In this document: piece after piece, positions 1 through 7,643 of the stretch | Layout: each line of letters opens with the position of its first letter | Position numbering within the stretch: position 1 is the stretch's first letter | Assembly (NCBI RefSeq): GCF_014203275.1 | Contig: NZ_JACHIP010000004.1 | Location: forward strand, 558,001-622,000 | Direction of reading: 5' to 3' | From: Granulicella aggregans | Lineage (GTDB): Bacteria > Acidobacteriota > Terriglobia > Terriglobales > Acidobacteriaceae | DNA: 64,000 nucleotides | Notes under the pieces: generated by a model | The model's input: only the letters and a program-made list of their open reading frames with translations | Told to the model about the DNA's origin: nothing | The model's database searches: none | Made by a program: the position numbers and the translations under genes

Positions 1-282
1 TTCGAACATCATGTGCTCGAAGAGGTGGGCAAAGCCGGTGCGGCCTTCGCGCTCATTCAGCGGGCCGACGTGGTACCAGAGATCGACAGCGACCAGCGGC
101 AGGCGGTGGTCTTCATGCGTCAAAACGACGAGGCCGTTGGGCAGGGTGAAGCGCTCGTACTTGAGCTCAGGCAGCTTCAGCTTCGCGGGTGCATCGGCAG
201 CAACGCAGGGCAGTCCCGCGCCGAGCAGCAGAAGCGATGCAGCGGTGCGGAACAAACTCTTCGGGGAAGTGAAACTCTTCAT
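1..282 (-). CDS. M16 family zinc peptidase, N-terminal part only (cut by window start)
   Basis: The first 94 residues are visible; the rest lies outside the window. A signal peptide with a basic start and a Leu-rich core (about residues 1-29) precedes the beginning of an M16 (pitrilysin/insulinase) domain. The inverted zinc motif HxxEH is complete at His86, Glu89 and His90, in the context FAHLFEHMMF, so the visible part carries the zinc ligands and the catalytic glutamate. The start ATG at 282 is preceded by a GGAGA ribosome binding site. Family knowledge suggests an exported or periplasmic peptidase that degrades or processes peptides, often encoded as a pair with an inactive M16 partner; whether that partner exists cannot be seen here. 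Confidence 0.9.
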   Translation of the reverse strand, partial: MKSFTSPKSLFRTAASLLLLGAGLPCVAADAPAKLKLPELKYERFTLPNGLVVLTHEDHRLPLVAVDLWYHVGPLNEREGRTGFAHLFEHMMFE

Positions 283-339
283 AGGTCTCCATTAAAGATG
301 AAACAGATTCGACGGCGGTCTGCCGAACGGGCGCAGTGC

Positions 340-1818
340 TTACGTCAGTTTCATCTTAACCGTACTGATGGAGTCCGGCGGAAGTTCCACGGCGAATATC
401 GTGCGATCCGCTGCGACCTGCACCAGACGAGGCACGGAGAGCTGATTGCGCAGCAGGGCGACAGCCGTGCCATCCGGATTGACGAAAGCGAGCACGTCGT
501 CGCATGTTCCGGTTGTTTTCGCCATCTTCGCGCCAACATTCACAAAATGGGTCAAATGCTTCAGCAGGTAAAAGTCGTGGTTGTAACGAAAGGTCTTTTC
601 CGCGAGGTTCACGCTGACAAGCGAGTTCTGCGGCCAGCCCCAGCTGCTTACACCGCCATCCGCGGTGGAGATGTTCCAGTACATATATCCGGTCGAGCCA
701 TTGCGAAAGTACTGCTTCATCAACTCCCAGCAGTAGCCGGTGTAGCTCCAGCTATTTTTCCCGTCACCGCACTCCTGTTCGGATTGGAAGATCGCAAGCT
801 GCGGGTACGCGTCGTGGATAGCTGCCACAGCGTTCTTACCCGCCCATTGTGCGCCGACACCTTTGATATGGTTGACCGCTTCCTCGTCCGCCATCACGGT
901 CTCAAGTAGTTTCGGATTGCCGCGTTCGAGCGTGCCGAAGAATATGTCGACCTCGCGCTTCCGCATCTGCGGGCCAAGTTCGCGGACGAAGCGCGCTAGT
1001 CCCTCCGGTGTCCAGGTGCAACTGGGAAAGTTCTGGGCGGAGTTAAACTCGTTCTGCGGCATCACCATGCCGATGCGGATGCCTTCCACGCGATAGGCAT
1101 CGATAAATTTACCGAAGTATTCGGCGTAAGCCTTAAAGTACTCCGGCTTCTGAATGAACATGTCTTCGCCTTCGTGGCCTAGCTGATCAGGGCGAATGCC
1201 ATTCTCCTTCATGCCTCCAAACGCCTTGGCTTCGGCGTAGAAGTGGTTGCGCTTCATCCAGCTCGGCGGCGTCCATGGGGAAGCCCACAGCTTTAGCTTC
1301 GGTTGCTGCTTCATCGCCGCGTGGATGAAGGGAATCAGCGTGGTGCGGTCGTGGTGGATGCTGAAGTTTTTGAGCGCGAAGTCCCCATCGGTCTCGTCGT
1401 AGCTGTACGCTTCGGTGGCATAGTCGTTGGCCCCAATGGGCATACGGCAATAGGTGAAACGGGCACCGCCGGTGGGGTGAAAGAGTTCGCGGATCACGCT
1501 TTCTCGGTCGGCCTCATCCAGCGCGCTCAGCGATGTCCAGCCAAGTTCGTTGAAGCATCCCCCGAAGCCCTGCATGGGTTGTCCCACTGTCTTGGCGGAG
1601 TCGATGTTCAGGTTCAGCAACTCCCACTGGAACGTGGGCTTGAGGACTTTGCCCTTCTGCCATGCGTTGGCCTCGGTCGTCGTGACCATGGAGATGCGAG
1701 CATCCTCAAGCGCTTCGGGCGCGGGCATCTGCGCCACTGCTGCGGGCATCGCCGAGGCCACTGCCGCGCACACCGAAGTCGCCACTATCCGTCGCCGAGT
1801 CCATAGCTTCGTCTTCAC
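340..1818 (-). CDS. Secreted glycoside hydrolase family 30 (glucosylceramidase-like)
   Basis: A GH30 enzyme, a family that cleaves beta-glucosidic or related beta linkages by a retaining mechanism. After a signal peptide ending near AVAQ, the TIM barrel shows QGFGGCFNELGW, the WASPWTPPSWMK strand, the acid/base glutamate in MPQNEF (about residue 257) and the nucleophile glutamate in FQSEQECGDG (about residue 347), matching the FxSE of glucosylceramidases. A short all-beta domain closes the protein. I prefer the GTG at 1818 because an AAGGAG lies five bases before it and it gives a classical signal peptide; an in-frame ATG lies at 1833. Divergent from the esterase-like gene to the right. The exact substrate (glucosylceramide, beta-1,6-glucan or other) cannot be told from sequence alone. 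Confidence 0.9.
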   Translation of the reverse strand: MKTKLWTRRRIVATSVCAAVASAMPAAVAQMPAPEALEDARISMVTTTEANAWQKGKVLKPTFQWELLNLNIDSAKTVGQPMQGFGGCFNELGWTSLSALDEADRESVIRELFHPTGGARFTYCRMPIGANDYATEAYSYDETDGDFALKNFSIHHDRTTLIPFIHAAMKQQPKLKLWASPWTPPSWMKRNHFYAEAKAFGGMKENGIRPDQLGHEGEDMFIQKPEYFKAYAEYFGKFIDAYRVEGIRIGMVMPQNEFNSAQNFPSCTWTPEGLARFVRELGPQMRKREVDIFFGTLERGNPKLLETVMADEEAVNHIKGVGAQWAGKNAVAAIHDAYPQLAIFQSEQECGDGKNSWSYTGYCWELMKQYFRNGSTGYMYWNISTADGGVSSWGWPQNSLVSVNLAEKTFRYNHDFYLLKHLTHFVNVGAKMAKTTGTCDDVLAFVNPDGTAVALLRNQLSVPRLVQVAADRTIFAVELPPDSISTVKMKLT

Positions 1819-1888
1819 ACTCACTCCTTGCATTCCGCCCGAAGAATAGCAGTCACGGCAGATGCCGGGCTATTTGTATACTCTCCGC

Positions 1889-3643
1889 ATGCGTCCACTC
1901 GTGCTTTCGTGTCTTCCGGCGATTTTTGCCGCCTTCGTCATCGCCGCATCCTCGCAAACACCCTCGCAGGGAAGGGGCGTTCAGCCGGTCACCGTATCGT
2001 TTCCTGCGGCGCAGTCGGCCAAGCCGCTCGACGGCCGGCTTCTCTTCCTGCTTTCCAACGACGCCAGCGAAGAGCCGCGTATGCAGATCAATGACACCCC
2101 GCGTTCGCAGATCGTCTTCGGCATGACGGTCGATGGCGTAAAGCCCGGCCAGCCGATGAAGCTTGAAGCGACCGCGGCAGGCTATCCCGTCCGCAAGCTT
2201 TCTGACGTGCCCGAAGGCGACTATACCGTGCAGGCGGTGCTGAACATCTATGAGACCTTCCACCGAGCGGATGGTCATACGATCAAGCTCGCGCCCGATC
2301 GCGGCGAAGGCCAGCATTGGAACATCGCTCCGGGGAATCTCTATAGCAAGCCTGTGAAGCTGCATGTCGGGCCGAAGGGCGCGGCCATCAAGCTGACGCT
2401 TGACCAAGTCATCCCACCCATCCCCGCAGAGCCTGACACAAAATACATCCGCCACATCAAGATTCAGTCCGACCTTTTGACCAAGTTCTGGGGTACGCCG
2501 ACGTATCTCTCTGCCATTGTTCTGGTCCCCGAAGGCTTCAATGAACACACACAGGCGCACTTCCCGCTCGTCATCTTCCACGACCACTTCGTCGACGGCA
2601 TCGAGGACTTCCGCACCACGCCACCCGATCCCGACCTGAAACCCGATTATTCGCAGCGCTTCCACCTTGCCGGCTACAACCGCATCCAGCAGCAGGAAGC
2701 CTATAACGAGTACAAGCTGTGGAGTGGCCCCAACTTTCCGCGCGTCCTGGTCGTGAAGATCCAGCACGCGAACCCCTACTATGACGATTCGTACGCGGTC
2801 GACTCCGCCAATCTGGGTCCTTACGGAAGCGCCATTGAGAAAGAACTAATTCCCGCGATTGAGAAGCAGTTCCGAGGCATCGGCCAAGGCTGGGCTCGCT
2901 TCGTCTACGGTGGCTCGACCGGCGGATGGGAGTCGCTCGCGGTACAGCTCTTCAATCCTGACTTTTACAACGGCGCCTTCGCCGCCTGCCCTGATCCGGT
3001 CGACTTCCACGCCTACATGACGACCGACCTCTATTCGCAGAAGAACATGTTTTATATCCAGGGTGCGGAGAAGCAGATCGAGCAGCCCGCTATGCGCGAT
3101 TACCTAGGCCACACGCTGATCAGCGTCCGCGACAACGTCGCCTACGAAGCCGCGCTAGGCGATCACGGGAGATCCGGCGAACAGTTCGACATCTGGCAGG
3201 CGGTGTACTCGCCAGTCGGAGCGGACGGCTACCCGCAGCCCATCTTCGACAAGGAGACGGGAGAGATTGACCCCAATGTCGCCGCCTACTGGAAGGACCA
3301 TTACGACTTGAATGCGAAGCTCCAACGCGACTGGAAGACGCTTGGGCCGAAGCTCCAGGGCAAGATTCACCTCTACGTCGGCAGCGACGATACGTACTTC
3401 CTCAATGACGCCGTCTACCTCATGGAAGACTTTCTGAAGACCACGGGTACCCCGGGCGTCGGCGTCCCGTATGAAGGCGAGGTGCTGTACGGCCCCCGCG
3501 CCGAACACTGCTGGAACGGCGACCCGACGCTGTCGAACGCCTACTCCCGCCTGCACTACAACACCATGTACCTGCCGAAGATTATGGACCGGATCGCGAA
3601 GACCGCACCCGCTGGGGCTGACGTTACGAGTTGGAAGTATTAA
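1889..3643 (+). CDS. Exported esterase-like alpha/beta hydrolase
   Basis: About 584 residues. The ATG at 1889 gives a clean signal peptide (MRPLVLSCLPAIFAAF...), better than the in-frame ATG at 1862. An N-terminal beta-rich region precedes an alpha/beta hydrolase core with a nucleophile elbow GGSTGGW (GxSxG) and a likely catalytic histidine in AEHCWNGD near the C-terminus. The overall layout resembles enterochelin esterase/esterase D type proteins used by soil bacteria on acylated sugars or peptides, but no close functional match can be named. It is divergent from the GH30 gene, so both may belong to a polymer-degradation locus. The serine and histidine are visible; the catalytic acid is not assigned. 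Confidence 0.75.
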   Translation: MRPLVLSCLPAIFAAFVIAASSQTPSQGRGVQPVTVSFPAAQSAKPLDGRLLFLLSNDASEEPRMQINDTPRSQIVFGMTVDGVKPGQPMKLEATAAGYPVRKLSDVPEGDYTVQAVLNIYETFHRADGHTIKLAPDRGEGQHWNIAPGNLYSKPVKLHVGPKGAAIKLTLDQVIPPIPAEPDTKYIRHIKIQSDLLTKFWGTPTYLSAIVLVPEGFNEHTQAHFPLVIFHDHFVDGIEDFRTTPPDPDLKPDYSQRFHLAGYNRIQQQEAYNEYKLWSGPNFPRVLVVKIQHANPYYDDSYAVDSANLGPYGSAIEKELIPAIEKQFRGIGQGWARFVYGGSTGGWESLAVQLFNPDFYNGAFAACPDPVDFHAYMTTDLYSQKNMFYIQGAEKQIEQPAMRDYLGHTLISVRDNVAYEAALGDHGRSGEQFDIWQAVYSPVGADGYPQPIFDKETGEIDPNVAAYWKDHYDLNAKLQRDWKTLGPKLQGKIHLYVGSDDTYFLNDAVYLMEDFLKTTGTPGVGVPYEGEVLYGPRAEHCWNGDPTLSNAYSRLHYNTMYLPKIMDRIAKTAPAGADVTSWKY

Positions 3644-3647
3644 GCGC

Positions 3648-4052
3648 TCATTCCAGCCAATTCTGTAACATCAGCGGCATCTTGATTCGTTCAAAGTGGC
3701 GCGTGTTATTTGTCACCAATGTCGCGTTGGCGGCGACTGCGTGTGCTGCGATCATCATGTCCAACTCGCCTATAGGTGTCCCTGCGATTTTCAACTGGTG
3801 CTTGATATCCGCGTAGACGTCCGCGGCTTCCGCTTTCCATGGCAGTACAGCGACGACGTTGAAGTAGCGCCGCGCAGACTCATGAAGCCGATGGCGCGGA
3901 GGAAGCGCTTTCAGTCCGTAAGTAATCTCTGCGCGGGTCATCGCAGAGATGCACAGGTCAGACGGAGATGTTATGGAAAGCCGGCGCTCTATCGAGCCGT
4001 AACCGCCTCTTATGATGTAGCTCGACGTATCGGTGTCCAACATGTACAACAC
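3648..4052 (-). CDS. vapC: VapC-type PIN-domain toxin
   Basis: A 134-residue PIN-domain ribonuclease of the VapC/FitB type. Acidic metal-binding residues are visible: Asp6 and Asp8 (MLYMLDTDTSSY), a glutamate in TRAEITYGL, and the aspartate in IGELDMMIAAHA, followed by the typical TLVTNNTRHFERI ending. VapC toxins cleave tRNA or rRNA when released from their antitoxin. It lies three bases downstream of the vapB-like gene on the same strand and is surely cotranscribed. All expected acidic residues appear intact, so the toxin is probably functional. The gene ends five bases from the convergent esterase-like gene. Confidence 0.93.
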   Translation of the reverse strand: MLYMLDTDTSSYIIRGGYGSIERRLSITSPSDLCISAMTRAEITYGLKALPPRHRLHESARRYFNVVAVLPWKAEAADVYADIKHQLKIAGTPIGELDMMIAAHAVAANATLVTNNTRHFERIKMPLMLQNWLE

Positions 4053-4055
4053 GAG

Positions 4056-4331
4056 TCAATCTTCCTCACGAAATAGCGGAGCTTCATTTTCGTCAGGAAG
4101 TCTGTTCATCGGACGACTTTTCATCCAATCCTCCGGAACATCGACGGTTCGCGCAAAGGCAAAGAAGTCCGCCCATACCTGAGCTCCTGGCCGAGTAGAA
4201 AGGGTGACATCCTGCGTCTTCTCATCACGGTAGATGTACACCTCATCGCCCTCGAAACGGAACTCTGCGGGGAGCCGGACTGCCTGACTGGCACCGTTCT
4301 TGAATAGCTTGGCTTTGCGCACTGTCTGCAT
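4056..4331 (-). CDS. vapB: VapB-type antitoxin (AbrB/MazE-like DNA-binding domain)
   Basis: A 91-residue protein beginning with the swapped-hairpin (SpoVT/AbrB) DNA-binding fold: KAKLFKNGASQAVRLPAEFRFEGDEVYI is the standard pattern for a VapB that binds its own promoter. The acidic C-terminal tail (DENEAPLFREED) would wrap around the toxin. It precedes vapC by three bases. A palindrome 44 bases upstream of the start is a likely autoregulatory operator. Family assignment rests on the N-terminal pattern and on the linked PIN toxin. Confidence 0.92.
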   Translation of the reverse strand: MQTVRKAKLFKNGASQAVRLPAEFRFEGDEVYIYRDEKTQDVTLSTRPGAQVWADFFAFARTVDVPEDWMKSRPMNRLPDENEAPLFREED

Positions 4332-4374
4332 GATGCCACCTCAGGAGAAGGCCCAAGACTGCCTTGAGAAGCCT

Positions 4375-4396
4375 AGTATATACCCATGTATCTACT
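4375..4396 (-). promoter_or_regulatory. Candidate VapB operator overlapping the vapBC -10 region
   Basis: An imperfect palindrome with 9-base arms AGTATATAC and GTATCTACT around a CCAT centre (8 of 9 positions pair). On the minus strand it contains TATACT, a good -10 hexamer, 44 bases before the vapB ATG. VapB proteins usually repress their own operon at such palindromes. No convincing -35 hexamer is seen. Confidence 0.5.
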
Positions 4397-4465
4397 CTCT
4401 TGTTTTAACGAGTAAAATGTAAACTGAATAGAGCAAATTAATCAAGAAACCTGAAACGGAGCACC

Positions 4466-4882
4466 ATGTCACAGCGCACCTTCAGCATCATCAAGCCGGA
4501 CGCCGTCCGCAAGGGTTACACCGCCGCCATCCTCGCCGAGCTCGAGAAGGCCGGCTTCAAGATCGTCGCCATCAAGCGCATCAGCATCTCGAACGCACAG
4601 GCCGAGGGCTTCTACCACGTCCACTCCGCGCGTCCGTTCTTCGGTTCGCTGACCCAGTTCATGTCCAGCGGCCCCATCTTCCCGATGGTGCTCGAGAAGG
4701 ACAACGCCATTGCCGACCTGCGCAAGCTCATGGGCGCAACGAATCCCGCGAACGCTGAGGAAGGAACGATTCGCAAGAAGTTCGCCGGATCGATCGAAGA
4801 GAACGCTATCCACGGCTCGGATGCGGAAGACACCGCAGCTTTCGAGATCGGATACTTTTTCGCGGGCCTCGAACTCGCGTAG
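4466..4882 (+). CDS. ndk: Nucleoside diphosphate kinase
   Basis: A 138-residue cytoplasmic enzyme that transfers the gamma phosphate from ATP to nucleoside diphosphates through a phosphohistidine. The opening [11 protein letters not shown] and the active-site segment NAIHGSD with His116 are diagnostic, and length is normal for bacterial Ndk. A GGAG site five bases before the ATG sets the start. It stands alone, divergent from vapBC and followed by a strong intrinsic terminator, so it is likely a monocistronic housekeeping gene. Confidence 0.97.
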   Translation: MSQRTFSIIKPDAVRKGYTAAILAELEKAGFKIVAIKRISISNAQAEGFYHVHSARPFFGSLTQFMSSGPIFPMVLEKDNAIADLRKLMGATNPANAEEGTIRKKFAGSIEENAIHGSDAEDTAAFEIGYFFAGLELA

Positions 4883-4898
4883 TCGCAGCAAAATGAAG

Positions 4899-4936
4899 CG
4901 GCGCGGGAGAATGCTCTCCCGCGCCGTTTCAGTTTT
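4899..4936 (+). terminator. Intrinsic terminator of ndk
   Basis: A perfect 12-base stem (CGGCGCGGGAGA with its complement) around the loop ATGC, followed by TTTCAGTTTT, beginning 17 bases after the ndk stop codon. Confidence 0.9.
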
Positions 4937-5021
4937 GCTCGTATGTCTCGCTTAAGGTCGCGGCTTCAGACGTGCCACACAAACAGCCCCTGCCACGCGG
5001 CTTTAGTCGCTGAGGTAGGCT

Positions 5022-6245
5022 TTACTTCCCGCCGAATAGCTTCAAATCCACTGCCTCACCCATCGCCTTATACCCCGCGTCGCCCGGATGCAGGTGGTCT
5101 CCGTGATCCATCACGGGCAGAAACATCGATGGATTCGCCGGATCTCGCGTGACCATGTCGAAATCGATCAATCCATCCAGCGACTTGTTCGACCGGATCC
5201 AGTCGTTCACCGCGACGCGGATCTTCTCTCCCGCCTCCGATTGATATCCGGCCCCGACATACGGCGTCAGCGTTGCTCCAATCACCTTGATGCCGTGGAT
5301 GTGCGCCCGCTCCACAAGCTGCGCCAGCCCGGCGATCATCTCGTCGGCCGTCACCGGATCATGCGGATTCTTCGGGTTGGTCGCATTGCCGATGTCGTTG
5401 ATCCCTTCCATGATGACGAGGTACTTCACACCCGCCTGCGCCAGCACATCGCGATCGAAGCGAGCCTCGGCCGAAGGCCCATAGCCGTCATGCAGTACAC
5501 GGTTGCCGCCGATGCCTTGGTTCAACACACCCAGCCCATTCAACTTCTTATCCGCCTGGAGCCTGCGCGCCAGCACGTCCGGCCAGCGAGCGTTACCGTT
5601 CTCCGTCGCATAAGCTCCATCGGTAATCGAGTCGCCCAGCGTCACGATCGCTCCGTCGTTCGCGGCTCCCAGCACATCCACGCCCTTCACGAACTTCCAT
5701 TGCGCGAACTTCTCCGGGGCAGTCAAAGTCTTTTCCCCAACGACATTGCCTGGTGAAGAAAAATTAGTCTGGTCAGCGAAGGTGTGCTGCGTCACTCGCG
5801 CGAGCGGCTGCGTCGGGATAAAGATGCTGATCGCCAGATCCGTAAGCGCCGGGAGCTTTAAGTCGGCGGGATCGCTCACCACCATCGCTCCCGGCGGAAT
5901 CGTGATTGAGCTCTTGCCGCCAAACGTCAGCGCATTCGCCGACGCCAGCTTGATCTCACTGCCGCCAGCGCTCAGCGCCGCATGGGCCGCGCCAATCGTC
6001 AGCGGTTCCGTTCCAAACTCGTTCGTAAACTCCACCCGAACCCTGTCGCCGCCGCGCGAGACATGCACGATCTCTCGCAGGGTCATGTCCGCTGACCCCG
6101 GTCCGTCGGCCTTATTCGTTTCACCCAGCGGAGCCGTAGCCCAGGTCCCGATCCAGCGGTCCTGCGGTGAAGCCGCATGACCCATCCCCACGCCCAAAGC
6201 AACCGCCAGACTCAAGCCCACCACCGAACGCCCGACACCGTTCAT
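5022..6245 (-). CDS. Secreted SGNH/GDSL-family hydrolase
   Basis: A 407-residue exported esterase-like enzyme. A signal peptide (to about residue 24, GMGHA) and a beta-rich N-terminal domain of about 150 residues precede the SGNH core, whose four blocks are visible: GDSITDG (nucleophile Ser), GIGGN (Gly), GINDIG (Asn) and DHLHPG (Asp and His). This architecture is found in deacetylases and esterases acting on plant polysaccharides and in rhamnogalacturonan acetylesterase-like proteins. Its neighbour on the other strand is aldose 1-epimerase, which fits a role in sugar-polymer use. Substrate not determined. Confidence 0.9.
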   Translation of the reverse strand: MNGVGRSVVGLSLAVALGVGMGHAASPQDRWIGTWATAPLGETNKADGPGSADMTLREIVHVSRGGDRVRVEFTNEFGTEPLTIGAAHAALSAGGSEIKLASANALTFGGKSSITIPPGAMVVSDPADLKLPALTDLAISIFIPTQPLARVTQHTFADQTNFSSPGNVVGEKTLTAPEKFAQWKFVKGVDVLGAANDGAIVTLGDSITDGAYATENGNARWPDVLARRLQADKKLNGLGVLNQGIGGNRVLHDGYGPSAEARFDRDVLAQAGVKYLVIMEGINDIGNATNPKNPHDPVTADEMIAGLAQLVERAHIHGIKVIGATLTPYVGAGYQSEAGEKIRVAVNDWIRSNKSLDGLIDFDMVTRDPANPSMFLPVMDHGDHLHPGDAGYKAMGEAVDLKLFGGK

Positions 6246-6391
6246 CCCAACCTCCGAAAAATCTCATGCGAACATCAGCCGCTTCATTCTACCCGCGCTT
6301 CACTACCCTTCGATGCATCACGTATAGTGACTGTGCCTGCCGGTCTCGTTCCATCTTCGATTACCGGCCGAAGCAAATCCTGGCAGTAAAT

Positions 6392-6399
6392 AAACGTTT
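6392..6399. promoter_or_regulatory. Candidate LacI-type operator upstream of the epimerase
   Basis: The palindrome AAACGTTT lies 16 bases before the ATG of the epimerase. LacI-family sugar repressors recognise CG-centred palindromes of this kind, and a related palindrome lies upstream of the GH3 gene. Eight bases can occur by chance, so this is a weak call. Confidence 0.3.
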
Positions 6400-6414
6400 G
6401 AGGGACATCCAACG

Positions 6415-7515
6415 ATGAAATGGGCACGCGCTATCCTACTCACTATGACAACCTCCATCGCGGCGCACGGCGCAGTCACCAAGGCCTCCTTCGGCAAGCT
6501 GCCTGACGGCACGGCAGTCGATAAGTACACCCTGAAGAGCGCCAGCCTTGAGGTTGGTCTCATCACCTACGGCGCCCGCATCGTCTCCATCAAGACCGCC
6601 GACAAGACCGGCAAGGTAGCCGACGTCGCCCTTGGCTACAACGACATCGAAGGCTATGTCACCGACAACAAGACCTATGTAGGCTCGGTCGTCGGCCGCT
6701 ACGGCAACCGCATCGCCTTCGGTAAGTTCTCGCTCGACGGCAAGGCATACACCATCCCCACCAACAACAACGCCAACACGTTGCACGGCGGAACCGTCGG
6801 CTTCGACAAGAAGGTCTGGGACGCGAAAGAGATTCCCGGCGGTGTCGAGTTCACCCACGTCTCGCCCGACGGCGACATGGGCTATCCCGGTACGCTCACC
6901 GCGCATGTGAAGTACACCATCCATGGCGACGCGCTTCACATCGACTACTCCGCTACCACCACCAAGGACACCGTCCTCAACCTCACCAACCACACCTACT
7001 TCAACCTCTCGGGCGAAGGTTCGGGACTCATCCTCGGCGAACACATCATGATCGACGCCGACCACTACACACCGGTCGACTCCGGCCTGATCCCCACCGG
7101 CGAACTCGCCCCCGTCGAAGGCACGCCCTTCGATCTCCGCAAGCCGACGCTCATCGGCAAGGCTGACCCGAATGCGAACGCCCAGACCAAACTGGGCGGA
7201 GGCTACGACCACAACTGGGTCCTCAATGGCAAGATCGGCGTCCTTCACCTCGCAGCCAAGGTGCATGACCCCGCCACCGGCCGCGTCCTCACCGTCACCA
7301 CCACCGAACCCGGCGTCCAGTTCTATGCCGGCACCTCCATCCCCGGCACCTTCGCGGGCAAGGCGGGCGTCACCTACGTAAAGAATGCCGGCTTCTGCCT
7401 TGAGACGCAGCACTTTCCGGACTCGCCCAACCACCCCAAGTTCCCAAGCACGGAACTCAAGCCCGGCCAGACCATGCACAGCACGACGATCTTCACATTC
7501 ACCGTCGATAAGTAG
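6415..7515 (+). CDS. galM: Aldose 1-epimerase (mutarotase), probably exported
   Basis: A 366-residue mutarotase that interconverts alpha and beta anomers of hexoses. The N-terminus has a short hydrophobic export signal (ending near AHGA), unlike cytoplasmic GalM. Conserved pieces include VVGRYGNRI, TLHGG, the active-site histidine in LTNHTYFNLSG and the catalytic glutamate in CLETQHFPDSPNH close to the C-terminus. It sits divergent from the SGNH hydrolase, so the two may share a regulatory region of 169 bases. Export of the epimerase suggests action on sugars released outside the inner membrane. Confidence 0.95.
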   Translation: MKWARAILLTMTTSIAAHGAVTKASFGKLPDGTAVDKYTLKSASLEVGLITYGARIVSIKTADKTGKVADVALGYNDIEGYVTDNKTYVGSVVGRYGNRIAFGKFSLDGKAYTIPTNNNANTLHGGTVGFDKKVWDAKEIPGGVEFTHVSPDGDMGYPGTLTAHVKYTIHGDALHIDYSATTTKDTVLNLTNHTYFNLSGEGSGLILGEHIMIDADHYTPVDSGLIPTGELAPVEGTPFDLRKPTLIGKADPNANAQTKLGGGYDHNWVLNGKIGVLHLAAKVHDPATGRVLTVTTTEPGVQFYAGTSIPGTFAGKAGVTYVKNAGFCLETQHFPDSPNHPKFPSTELKPGQTMHSTTIFTFTVDK

Positions 7516-7543
7516 CGTTCTGAAGTAGTGCACTTCGATTGAT

Positions 7544-7595
7544 AAACCCGCTTCTGCCCAGTCCATTGATTCGGACCACGGCGGAAGCGGGTTTT
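7544..7595. terminator. Bidirectional terminator between the epimerase and the peroxidase
   Basis: The arms AAACCCGCTTC and GAAGCGGGTTT pair perfectly and extend through a near-perfect GCC/GGC section; the loop holds a smaller AGTCC/GGAC pairing. On the plus strand the hairpin ends in TTTT. It lies between two convergent genes and can serve both. Confidence 0.8.
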
Positions 7596-7643
7596 CGTTG
7601 TCTTTATAAGTAAGAGAGTTCTTCGCGGGGAAACATTGCGTAT

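Noticed and set aside
13..909. Long plus-strand open frame of 298 codons
   Set aside because: It is a shadow of the M16 peptidase and GH30 genes on the other strand; no family pattern and no codon logic of its own.
1853..2767. Minus-strand open frame of 304 codons opposite the esterase-like gene
   Set aside because: Arg/Asp/Val-rich composition typical of an antisense shadow; the plus-strand protein has a signal peptide and GxSxG.
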